Below are positions 27,301-34,720 of a stretch of 64,000 bases of DNA, in pieces. Within the stretch, counting starts at the first letter, position 1, and each line of letters starts with the position of its first letter. Position numbers and translations under genes: made by a program. The DNA is from Antarcticibacterium arcticum. Lineage in GTDB: Bacteria > Bacteroidota > Bacteroidia > Flavobacteriales > Flavobacteriaceae. The DNA lies in NCBI RefSeq assembly GCF_007993795.1, contig NZ_CP042476.1, positions 496,001 through 560,000 on the forward strand, in the 5' to 3' direction. The notes beneath the pieces are model-generated. The model saw nothing but the letters and a program-made list of their open reading frames with translations. It did not search any database and had not been told where the DNA came from.

Positions 27301-27429
27301 CTTATCCTAACTTTATATATAATTCCTGCTATTTATCTAATGTGGTCCCGGGATAAAAAACACCGGCCAGAGTTTGACGAACCACAACCCCAGGAACGCT
27401 TAAAAATGGAACCCCAATTACATGAATAG
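24316..27429 (+). CDS. RND efflux pump, inner-membrane (AcrB/HAE1 type)
   Basis: 1037 residues, full length. Twelve membrane helices in the usual 1+5/1+5 layout. In TM4, LATGLVVDDGIVVTENIY supplies the paired Asp of the proton relay. Motif GLVTKNGILIVEFANQLRE in the second half and the Ser/Asn-rich RxMxMTS segment (RPILMTSLTI) are typical of HAE1 multidrug pumps rather than metal (CusA) pumps. Trimeric, in the inner membrane. It overlaps the TolC gene by 8 bp. Confidence 0.94.
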   Translation: MSLPKLSIKRPVLTIVMNIAIVLFGVIGFTYLGVREFPSIDPAIISVRTSYTGANPDIIESQITEPLEKEINSIDGIRNISSTSSQGSSNINIEFNLDKDLEAAANDVRDKVSQAVRRLPQDIDAPPVVSKADADSQPIIAMTVQSKEKNVLELSDYAENVIAPRLQTIPGVSSVSIWGQRRYAMRLWIDPVKLASYGATVGDVRAALAAQNVELPTGKLSGSQTELAVKTLGNLSTEEEFNNIIIRSEGDNLIRLSDIGTAALEAENLETKLSDSGQEMVSMVIIPQPGTNYLDIADAFYEQYELLQRDLPADFELNIAFDNTTFVRKSVTEVVETLAIAIILVILVIYLFFRNWSIALRPLIDIPVSLIATFFIMWLFGFSINVLTLLAIVLATGLVVDDGIVVTENIYKKVEEGMHPIQAAIKGSEEIMYAVISISVTLAAVFLPVIFLEGFVGSLFREFGVVLAAAVLISAFVGLTLTPMLNAYLMKPGKQHNSKFYNFTEKYFVKMNKGYASTLRAFMGKKWLSFPILLLCLIITVVFYSLLQKETAPYEDRSFISLSATAPEGASYDYMDSFMNELTELINDSIPEKNVSLIITSPGWGSGSVNSGFGRIALVQPDERERSQAEIAQKLTQWTKQYPGARVNVSESPTIAVNRRGGMPIQYIIQAQNFQQLEEKIPMFMDEVQSDPTFANSDLNLKFNKPEIYVTIDREKAQTLGVSVLDVAQTLQLALSGQRFGYFMMNGRQYQVMGQFDKKDRSAPMDLTSMFVRNREGVLIQLDNLVTTEEQSSPPALYHNNRYMSATVSASLAPGQSMGDGIEAMERIKGKVLDETFTTDLGGESRDFVESSSNTMFAFLLALLLIFLILAAQFESFVDPLIIILTVPMAVAGALFSLWLFGQSWNIFSQIGTVMLIGLVTKNGILIVEFANQLREQGMPKYEAILKASESRLRPILMTSLTIALGAMPIAIAFGAASTSRIGMGVVIIGGTMFSLILTLYIIPAIYLMWSRDKKHRPEFDEPQPQERLKMEPQLHE

Positions 27430-28723
27430 ATTTTTAAAATTACTGGTAGTTTCTTTTATTGCCTTACAGGCTCAGGGCCAGGAATTACTTACGGTAGAAG
27501 AAGCTGTACGCATCGCGCTTAAAAATAATTACGAAATAAGGATCGCTTCCAATGAACTGGATATTGATAAAGAGGGGGTAAGTATTGGCAATGCGGGAAT
27601 ACTACCATCTGTTGGCGCTGTTTTTAATAGTAATAACAGTACTCAAAACAGTTCGCAAACCCGCGCAGATGGAAATACTATAGAACTGGATGATGCCCGT
27701 AATAATAATATAAATTATGGGGTGGTAATGGACTGGACCTTATTTGATGGTTTCAGGATGTTTGCCAGGTATGAACAGTTAAAGGAGCTTGAAAAACTGG
27801 GAGAAGCCCAGTTACAACAAACCATCCTCGCCAAAGTAAGTGATGTAATGATCACTTATTATGACCTGGTACAGCAACAACAGCAATTGGTAGCGCTGGA
27901 CAGTACCCTTGTGATCTCCAACCAGCGATTAACCCTGGCCGATAATCGTTTTACCATAGGAAAAGCATCCAAACTCGAAGTGCTAAATGCCCAGGTTGAT
28001 ATGAATACAGATCAAACCATGCAGCTGCGGCAGGAAGAATTATTTAGGAACACCAAAATAAGGCTAAATCAAATTCTGGCAAGAGATACAAAAATAGATT
28101 TCCGCGTTATAGATGAAATACCGGTAGAAGAGGACTTGTTTTTGCCCGAACTGGAAAAATTAGCATTAGAACAAAATCCACTTTTACAAGCACAAATCAT
28201 CGCAAATAATATAGCTAAACTGGAATTAAAGCAGGTAAAGGCCGGTAGATATCCTACCATTGTTGCCAACACTGGCTATCAATTTAGTGAATCTGAATCC
28301 AGTCTGGGATTTATAAGTTTTGGGAAGTCCAGGGGATTCAATTATGGTTTTAGCGCCAGAATGAATATTTTTGACGGTTTTAACCAAAACCAGAACGAGA
28401 AGATCGCCAAAATTCAAATTGAGAATAGCGAACTGGTGATTGAACAACAGGAACTTGATCTTCAAACCCAGCTTGGCACCGCCTATCAAACTTATTTAAC
28501 CAATATAAGTTTAATAGAATTGGAACGTAATAATGAAGCTATTGCGCGGGAAAATCTTGATATTACACTGGAAAAATTCAGAATTGGTACGATACCTACT
28601 ATCGAATTCAGGACCGCCCAGCTAAATTACATTAATGCCATTGTGCGACACAGCAATGCAAGGTTTCAGGCAAAATTATCGGAGATTAGTTTAAGGGAAT
28701 TTGCAGGAAATCTCACATTTTAA
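27422..28723 (+). CDS. TolC-family outer-membrane efflux protein
   Basis: 433 residues. Signal peptide ending at ALQAQGQ, then two repeats of the outer-membrane efflux protein domain with long helices (VEEAVRIALKNNYEIRIA; second repeat LEKLALEQNPLLQAQI). It forms the trimeric exit duct for the adaptor and pump encoded upstream, with which it overlaps by 8 bp. No regulator gene is attached to this operon. Confidence 0.93.
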   Translation: MNRFLKLLVVSFIALQAQGQELLTVEEAVRIALKNNYEIRIASNELDIDKEGVSIGNAGILPSVGAVFNSNNSTQNSSQTRADGNTIELDDARNNNINYGVVMDWTLFDGFRMFARYEQLKELEKLGEAQLQQTILAKVSDVMITYYDLVQQQQQLVALDSTLVISNQRLTLADNRFTIGKASKLEVLNAQVDMNTDQTMQLRQEELFRNTKIRLNQILARDTKIDFRVIDEIPVEEDLFLPELEKLALEQNPLLQAQIIANNIAKLELKQVKAGRYPTIVANTGYQFSESESSLGFISFGKSRGFNYGFSARMNIFDGFNQNQNEKIAKIQIENSELVIEQQELDLQTQLGTAYQTYLTNISLIELERNNEAIARENLDITLEKFRIGTIPTIEFRTAQLNYINAIVRHSNARFQAKLSEISLREFAGNLTF

Positions 28724-28812
28724 CCTATTGCTACCCAAACAAAAATAAGGGCAAATGCAATGAGCAAATAGATAAGCCTGTCCCGGGATTCTAATTTATC
28801 TTTTACTTTCAA
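28720..28812 (-). CDS. Possible 30-residue single-pass membrane peptide
   Basis: From a TTG at 28812 the frame encodes a charged N-terminus (KVKDKLESRDR) and one hydrophobic helix (LIYLLIAFALIFVWVAIG), then stops, overlapping the tolC stop codon on the other strand. It lies 40 bp downstream of a better supported small membrane-protein gene and could be co-transcribed with it. There is no ATG start, so it is weak. Confidence 0.25.
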   Translation of the reverse strand: MKVKDKLESRDRLIYLLIAFALIFVWVAIG

Positions 28813-28852
28813 AAGAATAATTTAATTATTTCATATTAGATCAAATACCAAT

Positions 28853-29026
28853 TCAAGTTATTACAATTAACGTAATAACTGTGAAAATCAACAGAAATAA
28901 ACTCAAATAAATATATAATTGGTTCCTTTTACAGGTTTCCGTAGAAAATTCCCCAAGTTCATTCGTTCTTAGATATTTATCTTTTAACTTCCTGTCAGAA
29001 AACGTTTGTTGTTGCGGCATTTTCAT
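28853..29026 (-). CDS. Small single-pass membrane protein, 57 residues
   Basis: An ATG at 29026 opens a 57-codon frame. The N-terminal 37 residues are polar (MKMPQQQTFSDRKLKDKYL, then NELGEFSTETCKRN). The C-terminus is one membrane helix (LYIYLSLFLLIFTVITLIVIT) and ends there, a tail-anchored layout. The support is mainly regulatory. A near-perfect FNR-like palindrome centred at 29090.5 and a GATCTTTG box at the standard spacing predict a transcript starting about 24 nt before this ATG. Function unknown. Confidence 0.55.
   Translation of the reverse strand: MKMPQQQTFSDRKLKDKYLRTNELGEFSTETCKRNQLYIYLSLFLLIFTVITLIVIT
28856..28880. repeat. Inverted repeat, 9-bp arms
   Basis: AGTTATTAC (28856-28864) and GTAATAACT (28872-28880) with a 7-nt spacer. 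It encodes the end of the 57-residue membrane protein, so part of the symmetry may be coincidental codon choice in a V-I-T repeat. No U-tract follows on either strand. Confidence 0.5.
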
Positions 29027-29053
29027 TTTCTTATTTTTAATCCATTAAGATTC

Positions 29054-29098
29054 CAAAGATCAAATAACCAGCGTTTCTAAAATATGATCTCCATCATA
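29054..29098 (-). promoter_or_regulatory. FNR-like palindrome plus -7 box for the small membrane protein
   Basis: TATGAT-CTCC-ATCATA (29083-29098) is a perfect palindrome outside the 4-nt spacer, centre 29090.5. GATCTTTG on the minus strand (29061-29054) matches TAnnTTTG at five of six positions and starts 29.5 bp away. The predicted start is near 29050. Confidence 0.6.
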
Positions 29099-29283
29099 TA
29101 GCTGGAAATCAAACAATTGTATTGTTAAAAGTAGCTGTTAATCGCTTGTACGGGTAAAAAATTCGTTTTCAAATTTTGGTTTTATGACGCCGGTCATATT
29201 CTTGTTTTCCAAATCCTGTTTCCTTTGCTCCCAAATAATTTAAGGCTACTAAGGCGGAACCTGCGGGAAAAAAGAACTATCAC

Positions 29284-30528
29284 ATGACTTCACTTTCATC
29301 TAAAATGGAATTAATGGCCCCGGCCGGAAATTTTGAATCTCTGCAAGCTGCCCTGGACAATGGCGCAGATTCAGTTTATTTTGGAGTAGAGCAGCTCAAT
29401 ATGAGAGCAAGGGCATCGATTAATTTCACAATGGAGGACCTCCCAGAGATTACCAAAAGATGCAGGGTAAAAAATGTAAGATCTTATTTAACCCTTAATA
29501 CAATTATTTATGACCACGACCTTTCCCTTATTAAAACCCTGCTCACAAAAGCCAAGGAAGCGGGGATAACCGCGGTGATAGCATCAGACCAGGCTGTAAT
29601 TGCCTCGGCCAGGGGAATGGGAGTAGCGGTGCATATTTCTACCCAGTTAAATGTGACCAATATTGAAACTGTAAAATTCTATAGTCTTTTTGCAGAAACC
29701 ATGGTGCTTTCCCGGGAACTTAGTTTAAGACAGGTAAAAAAGATCACCGGTGACATTCAAAAAGAGCAAATAAAAGGTCCTTCAGGAAATCTGGTGGAAA
29801 TAGAGATATTTGGACACGGAGCTTTGTGTATGGCGGTTTCAGGAAAATGTTACCTAAGCCTGCATTCTTATAATTCATCGGCCAACCGCGGAGCCTGTAA
29901 GCAGAATTGCCGAAAAAAATATACTGTGATAGATCAGGAAACCGGTTTTGAGTTAGAACTTGATAACGAGTATATGATGTCCCCAAAAGATCTTTGCACC
30001 ATAGATTGTCTGAATGAGGTTATGGAAGCTGGAGTTCAGGTCCTAAAGATTGAAGGCCGCGGCCGCGCTCCGGAATATGGAGCTACAGTTATTAAGGCAT
30101 ACAGGGAGGCAATAGATTCGTATTATGCCGGTACCTATACCAAAGAAAAGGTTGCAATCTGGATGGAAGAGCTCAATAAAGTTTACAACCGGGGTTTTTG
30201 GAGTGGCTATTACCTGGGTCAAAAATTAGGGGAATGGAGCAAAATTTCAGGTTCCGCAGCAACTCAGAAGAAAGTCTACCTGGGGAAAGGAGTACACTAT
30301 TTTCCAAAATCGGGCATTGCAGAATTTATGATCGAGGCTTACAATTTGAATCACGGAGACAGGATCCTTATTACAGGGCCAACTACCGGCGCTCAGGAAC
30401 TTGTGGTTGATGCTATGTACGTAAATGACCTGTTGAGTGAGAATGCACTAAAAGGAGACAGCTGTACCCTTAAAATCCCTTTCCGGGTTCGTAGAAATGA
30501 TAAGCTTTATAAACTTGTAGAAGCCTGA
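29284..30528 (+). CDS. U32-family RNA hydroxylation protein (TrhP/RlhA-like)
   Basis: 414 residues. The N-terminus ELMAPAGNFESLQAALDNGADSVYFG is the U32 TIM-barrel start. The Fe-S cysteine cluster reads HGALCMAVSGKC...NRGACKQNCRKKY, the four-Cys pattern of TrhP/RlhA. These proteins are no longer thought to be proteases. They hydroxylate tRNA wobble uridine (TrhP) or 23S rRNA cytidine (RlhA); which of the two applies here cannot be told. Its TGA overlaps the ATG of a ferredoxin gene, suggesting a dedicated electron donor. Confidence 0.88.
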   Translation: MTSLSSKMELMAPAGNFESLQAALDNGADSVYFGVEQLNMRARASINFTMEDLPEITKRCRVKNVRSYLTLNTIIYDHDLSLIKTLLTKAKEAGITAVIASDQAVIASARGMGVAVHISTQLNVTNIETVKFYSLFAETMVLSRELSLRQVKKITGDIQKEQIKGPSGNLVEIEIFGHGALCMAVSGKCYLSLHSYNSSANRGACKQNCRKKYTVIDQETGFELELDNEYMMSPKDLCTIDCLNEVMEAGVQVLKIEGRGRAPEYGATVIKAYREAIDSYYAGTYTKEKVAIWMEELNKVYNRGFWSGYYLGQKLGEWSKISGSAATQKKVYLGKGVHYFPKSGIAEFMIEAYNLNHGDRILITGPTTGAQELVVDAMYVNDLLSENALKGDSCTLKIPFRVRRNDKLYKLVEA

Positions 30529-30758
30529 TGATAGTAATAACCCTGCAACGAAATAAATGTATAGGCTGTAACTATTGTGTAGAGCTCGCTTCTTTGCAAT
30601 TCCAGATGTCTAAAAAGGACGGAAAAAGTGTCTTGCTTAATTCAATTGACAAAAAAGGATTTCACACGCTTCGGTCTGCAGATGAAAGTATTTTTGATCC
30701 TGTAGACGCCGCTGTTAAGGCCTGCCCGGTGAAGATAATCTCCATAAGGAGAACTTAG
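30528..30758 (+). CDS. Small 4Fe-4S ferredoxin
   Basis: 76 residues. One cluster motif is visible, C-x2-C-x2-C (KCIGCNYCVE) plus a distant CP (VKACPVKI), which fits a single 4Fe-4S centre. The start codon overlaps the stop of the U32 gene by one base, so the two are translationally coupled. Inference: it delivers electrons to the U32 protein or repairs its cluster. Confidence 0.88.
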   Translation: MIVITLQRNKCIGCNYCVELASLQFQMSKKDGKSVLLNSIDKKGFHTLRSADESIFDPVDAAVKACPVKIISIRRT

Positions 30759-30859
30759 ACGTGCTTTTCTTTTCCTGACCTTAATAAATATAGAAAAATA
30801 GAGCCCGGCAGGAGCCGGTCCTACATCTTACAATAAGATTTCCGAAACCTACTCTTAGG

Positions 30860-31078
30860 TTACTCCCTTCCTAAAGGTAATTTTTTACGCGTTGAGAAAT
30901 TAAATGGCGCATAAAGAGGGCAAAAACTTACAAAACTGGTAAGGATAAAAATTCCTGCCAGTATAAGCAAGATAATTGCCAAAGTGCCGGAGATTGTTCC
31001 GGTGAAATATAAAACGGCAATTACTACTGCTGCAGAGATCCGGATCACCGTATCTGCAATCCCCATATTTTTTTTCAT
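30860..31078 (-). CDS. DUF2892 (YgaP-like) inner-membrane protein
   Basis: 72 residues. The motif MKKNMGIADTVIRISAAV at the start is characteristic of DUF2892. Two membrane helices follow, then CPLYAPFNFSTRKK. The domain is often fused to, or beside, rhodaneses, as in YgaP. It is the last of a leftward group (ArsR, SQR-like, racemase, DUF2892) on the edge of the sulfur island. Confidence 0.85.
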   Translation of the reverse strand: MKKNMGIADTVIRISAAVVIAVLYFTGTISGTLAIILLILAGIFILTSFVSFCPLYAPFNFSTRKKLPLGRE

Positions 31079-31098
31079 TTGCTGGTTGTTATTAACAC

Positions 31099-31803
31099 TT
31101 ATTTATTTTTTTCAATTAAATTTTCTTCGAGAATAAATTCCACCGCCATCTGGGCATGCAGGTTTGTGGTGGCAAATAGAGGAAGATCAAAACTTTTTTC
31201 TTCAATTAACATTGGTAACTCTGTGCATCCCAGGATAATTCCTTCTGCTCCGCGATCTTTCAGCAACTTCATTTGTTCCAAAAAGAAAGATCTTGCCTCA
31301 TCACTGAATATTCCGCGGGTGAGCTCTGCAGAAACAAAATTGTGGGAACGGTCCAAATATTCTTCCTCCGGAATAATAGTTTCTATTCCATAGTTTTCCT
31401 TCAAATAACCCGATATAAAATCCCCTGTCATCGTGGGTCTGTTACCCAAAAGGCCTAAAATTTTTAAACCTTTTTTCCCGGCTGCCCTTCCCACAGCATC
31501 TGCAATGTGAAGAATAGGAATATCAATTTGTGGTTGTACAAAAGAAAATACCATATGCGGGGTGTTCGCACAAATAATTATAGCTTCAGCTCCTGCAGTC
31601 TTTAATTTTCTTGAAATATCCAGGTACGCGTTATTGATCTTATCCCTGTTCTGCTCCCTCATCAACTCTATATTCAGGCTGTAGATGATCATTTCGGGAT
31701 TTGCCTGTGACCCTATTTTTCCAGCAGTAAGCTCATTTATCAACCGATAATACACTACGGTTGAATGCCATAAGGTGCCTCCTATTAAACCTATTTTTCT
31801 CAT
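31099..31803 (-). CDS. Aspartate/glutamate racemase-family protein
   Basis: 234 residues. IGLIGGTLWHSTVVYYRLIN opens the first half, and the two catalytic cysteines lie in CANTPH and GCTELPML, one per lobe, as in PLP-independent amino-acid racemases. Cytoplasmic. The Cys pair is intact. Its presence in a sulfur-linked operon is unexplained; it could make D-aspartate or D-glutamate for the wall, or act on another amino acid. Confidence 0.88.
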   Translation of the reverse strand: MRKIGLIGGTLWHSTVVYYRLINELTAGKIGSQANPEMIIYSLNIELMREQNRDKINNAYLDISRKLKTAGAEAIIICANTPHMVFSFVQPQIDIPILHIADAVGRAAGKKGLKILGLLGNRPTMTGDFISGYLKENYGIETIIPEEEYLDRSHNFVSAELTRGIFSDEARSFFLEQMKLLKDRGAEGIILGCTELPMLIEEKSFDLPLFATTNLHAQMAVEFILEENLIEKNK

Positions 31804-31879
31804 TTTAATAATTTTATTATAGTAGCTGCCTGTGTAACTTTCAGCATAATTTTAAAGTTTTGCCTTATTCCATTGCAGC

Positions 31880-33034
31880 TTAAAAGTTTTTAAAGAACCA
31901 GTATTTTTCAGCCCACCATTTGTGCCAATGGCCCAGAACTTCAGGCGTTTTCATTTTTACATGCGGTTCCTTAGGATCCTCATAAAAATTCACATCGGTT
32001 GTGCTTGCAAGGCCTTTACCATATTCAATATAATACTGGCCTTCCCCTTTAAAAGTGTGATCTGGCAAATTATTTCCAATTTTTCTTCCAATGTTATGCG
32101 CCACGATCTCTGCCTGTTCCCGGGCAAAGATCCCAATCTTTGGAAAGGAAACTCCGGTGTCTAACTTTATATCTGTTATATCTCCAATAGCATAAACATT
32201 AGGAAATTTGGTCTCCAGGGTTTGGCGGTTGGCCTCGATCCAACCGGATTCCCCGGCCAGCGAACTGCTGCGTATTACTGCGGGTGCCTCGTGTTTGGGT
32301 GTATAAGCCAGGAGGTTGTATTTATAGCTTTTTCCATTGCTGAATTCAAGTGTATCTGCCGTTACATTTGTTACCTGATGATTGGGATAATACTTAATTC
32401 CTTTATTTTCAAGAAGTATCTTAAGTTCTTTGGAAGCTTCGGGACCTGCAAATTCCATGGGCCCGCCTTCAGGGGAATATAAAGCTACCTCCACTTTACT
32501 GCTTATTTCGGCTTTGCGCACATAATCCTCAATTAACATGGCTGCTTCATAAGGGGCTGCAGGGCTTTTAAAGGGAAGGGAGGAAACAAGTATGGCTATT
32601 TTACCAACAACAAGTATATCCAGCTCTTTATTAAATCGCGTCGCCCCATCCAGAGTGAAGAAATTATAGCCAAATTTATCAAGGTTAAAATCATTTTTTT
32701 GTTCCACTCCCAGGGAAACTACCATATAATCTCCTTTATAAACTTTGCCTTTTACGGTTACACTAATATTTTCTGGATCTACATTCTCAATTTCCCCGCT
32801 TATTACTTCCAGGCCGGAAGCGTCAAGTTTCTTATAACTTTCATAGATCTGTTCTGGTTTTCTCTGGCCAACCATTAACCAGGGAAGGGAAGGAGCAAAA
32901 ACACTCCTTTCTTCCTTTTCAAATACCAGGATATTTACAAGGTTAATATCATCTTCATTTCCGCTGTGTTTACTAAGTTCTCTGGCAGTAACAATTCCGC
33001 CAGTGCCTGCACCTAATACTAATATAGTTTTCAT
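31880..33034 (-). CDS. SQR-like FAD/NAD(P) oxidoreductase without any cysteine
   Basis: 384 residues. FAD-binding GAGTGGIVTARELS at the N-terminus and YAIGDI near residue 290 are typical of the sulfide:quinone oxidoreductase/NDH-2 superfamily. The C-terminus (HKWWAEKYWFFKNF) looks like a membrane-surface amphipathic segment. SQR enzymes need redox cysteines, but this chain contains none. The usual K-C-P turn reads FKSPAAPYEAAML. It therefore cannot be a classical SQR. It may be an electron-transfer or quinone reductase relative. It follows the ArsR-like gene by 100 bp. Confidence 0.8.
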   Translation of the reverse strand: MKTILVLGAGTGGIVTARELSKHSGNEDDINLVNILVFEKEERSVFAPSLPWLMVGQRKPEQIYESYKKLDASGLEVISGEIENVDPENISVTVKGKVYKGDYMVVSLGVEQKNDFNLDKFGYNFFTLDGATRFNKELDILVVGKIAILVSSLPFKSPAAPYEAAMLIEDYVRKAEISSKVEVALYSPEGGPMEFAGPEASKELKILLENKGIKYYPNHQVTNVTADTLEFSNGKSYKYNLLAYTPKHEAPAVIRSSSLAGESGWIEANRQTLETKFPNVYAIGDITDIKLDTGVSFPKIGIFAREQAEIVAHNIGRKIGNNLPDHTFKGEGQYYIEYGKGLASTTDVNFYEDPKEPHVKMKTPEVLGHWHKWWAEKYWFFKNF

Positions 33035-33134
33035 AAGTAAAAATTTAATTTTAAAATTCCTCCATTTTTATTGGCCGGAAGCATAGCACACGTTCCGTGG
33101 GTTTGTATCCGATGATAGTTCCCTCAAATCTCAT

Positions 33135-33455
33135 CTAAAAGATTTTGAGTATGTCCTGTTGTTCCTGAATGTTTTCAATAAGCACCTCCCGCATAAGTTC
33201 ACATGCTTGTGCAACTTTATGTGAGCTAAGGGAAAAATGACTGCATTGACCGTCACGCCGTACTTTTAAGATCCCCTTTTTTGTCATTACTTTTAAATGC
33301 TGGGAAAGATTGGATTTTAACTCCCCCGTTACTTCCTGTAAATCTGCGAAACAATATTCCCGTTCATCCAGTAAATGAATTACTTCCATCCTAAGGGGAT
33401 GAGCCATAGCTTTACAAACATCGGCGTGTAATTCAAATAATTTCTTATTCTTCAT
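33135..33455 (-). CDS. ArsR-family regulator, possible thiol/persulfide sensor
   Basis: 106 residues, the usual length. Winged-helix core: AMAHPLRMEVIHLL, recognition helix GELKSNLSQHLKVMTKKGIL, wing VRRDGQCSHFSL. Cysteines at 14, 35, 71 and 85. No complete metal-binding CVC site, so a thiol-based sensor like BigR/SqrR is possible, though the Cys positions do not clearly match those proteins. A 20-bp palindrome in its own leader (33472-33491) is a likely autoregulatory operator. Confidence 0.85.
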   Translation of the reverse strand: MKNKKLFELHADVCKAMAHPLRMEVIHLLDEREYCFADLQEVTGELKSNLSQHLKVMTKKGILKVRRDGQCSHFSLSSHKVAQACELMREVLIENIQEQQDILKIF

Positions 33456-33471
33456 TGTTTAATGTTTTAAC

Positions 33472-33491
33472 TGTTTAGAAAAAACTAAACA
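33472..33491. promoter_or_regulatory. Probable ArsR operator
   Basis: Perfect inverted repeat TGTTTAG-N6-CTAAACA, spacer A6. It lies 17 bp before the arsR-like start codon and downstream of the predicted transcription start near 33523, where a bound repressor would block elongation or initiation. Confidence 0.55.
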
Positions 33492-33526
33492 TTTTTTCAA
33501 GACCGGCCTATCGTCTATTTTAAAGG

Positions 33527-33571
33527 CAAAGTAAAAGGGATTTTCTTTTATAAAATATGACACTAATCATA
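33527..33571 (-). promoter_or_regulatory. FNR-like palindrome plus -7 box for the ArsR/SQR operon
   Basis: TATGAC-ACTA-ATCATA (33556-33571, centre 33563.5). On the minus strand TTACTTTG (33534-33527), one mismatch from TAnnTTTG, starts 29.5 bp from the centre. The predicted leader of about 68 nt holds the ArsR-type palindrome. Confidence 0.6.
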
Positions 33572-33788
33572 CTTTCTGAAATAGCCTGATTAATATGAAT
33601 CAAACCCATTATTTTGTTATTAGTTGGCATAACACATTTTGCAATTATTTGAAAATGAGTGCTATATATTTTTATACGATAAATCATTTTCTCCCTTTTG
33701 ATTCAATATCAAGGTGAGGAAAAGGATCCCTGAACTATCCTGTATTAGATTCCGGTTTTCAAAGTTGGTTTTAAAAAACGAAAAGCTC

Positions 33789-33833
33789 TGTAACTTTTGT
33801 TACTGCCATCGCCCTGTTAACACTTTACTTTTG
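33789..33833 (+). promoter_or_regulatory. Sulfur-island palindrome A plus -7 box (TauE)
   Basis: TGTAAC-TTTT-GTTACT (33789-33804, centre 33796.5) and the perfect box TACTTTTG (33826-33833), first base 29.5 bp from the centre. The predicted start near 33837 leaves a leader of about 18 nt before the TTG start codon. Confidence 0.75.
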
Positions 33834-33854
33834 CACCAATAAAAAAATTATATT

Positions 33855-34652
33855 TTGGAAATATTTGATCTCTTAGGATATTTTGGGGCTTTGATAATTG
33901 GAGTTGTGTTAGGCCTCATTGGTGGAGGTGGTTCTATACTCACTGTCCCGGTACTGGTGTACTTGCTTGCCATTAACCCTGTAACCGCAACAGCTTATTC
34001 GCTTTTTGTAGTGGGGACATCATCGCTGGTAGGGGCATTTAATAATATGAAGAAGAAGCTGGTAGATTTTAGAACAGCCACGGTTTTTTCGATTCCGGCT
34101 TTTATAGCTGTTTACATCACCAGGAAATATATTGTTCCTGCTATTCCAGATCACATCTTCACCCTTTGGGGTTTTGAGGTTACCAAGAACATTGGGATTA
34201 TGCTGTTTTTTGCCCTTATAATGGTTGTGGCCTCCATCTCAATGATTAAAAACAACAGGAGTGAAGATATTGTTGAAACCAAGGTAAAATATAACTATCC
34301 ACTCATAATTATCGAGGGAGTTGTGGTGGGCATTCTTACAGGAATTGTTGGGGCCGGCGGCGGATTTTTAATTATTCCCGCATTAGTGTTACTGGCAAGG
34401 CTACCTATGAAAAAAGCCGTGGCAACCTCTCTGCTTATTATTGCAGTGAAATCCCTCATTGGTTTTATTGGAGATGTTGAAAACCTGGAAATAGACTGGG
34501 TATTCCTTTTGATCTTTACCGGTTTATCTATAGTTGGTATCTTTATAGGGGGTTACCTGAATAAATTTATTGATGGGAAAAAACTCAAAATAGCCTTTGG
34601 ATGGTTTGTTCTTGTAATGGGGATTTATATCATTTGGAAAGAAATATTTTAA
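33855..34652 (+). CDS. TauE/SafE-family sulfite/anion exporter
   Basis: 265 residues from a TTG start (no suitable ATG nearby; the -7 box at 33826-33833 fixes the upstream limit). About eight membrane helices in two repeats. Each repeat has the family glycine motif: GVVLGLIGGGGSILTVP and GILTGIVGAGGGFLIIP. TauE/SafE proteins move sulfite, sulfoacetate or related organosulfur anions across the inner membrane. In this setting, export of sulfite made by persulfide oxidation is the likeliest role (inference). Confidence 0.9.
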   Translation: MEIFDLLGYFGALIIGVVLGLIGGGGSILTVPVLVYLLAINPVTATAYSLFVVGTSSLVGAFNNMKKKLVDFRTATVFSIPAFIAVYITRKYIVPAIPDHIFTLWGFEVTKNIGIMLFFALIMVVASISMIKNNRSEDIVETKVKYNYPLIIIEGVVVGILTGIVGAGGGFLIIPALVLLARLPMKKAVATSLLIIAVKSLIGFIGDVENLEIDWVFLLIFTGLSIVGIFIGGYLNKFIDGKKLKIAFGWFVLVMGIYIIWKEIF

Positions 34653-34720
34653 TTCAAACCTGTGGTGCTGATCTTTACTTTCCGCATTAAATAGTAAATA
34701 AGCTATCTTTATTTTTTAAA

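Noticed and set aside
30804..30840. Two small hairpins (CCGGC-AGGA-GCCGG and ATCTTA-CAA-TAAGAT)
   Set aside because: Neither is followed by a U-tract and no second copy exists in the window, so neither a terminator nor a repeat family is supported.
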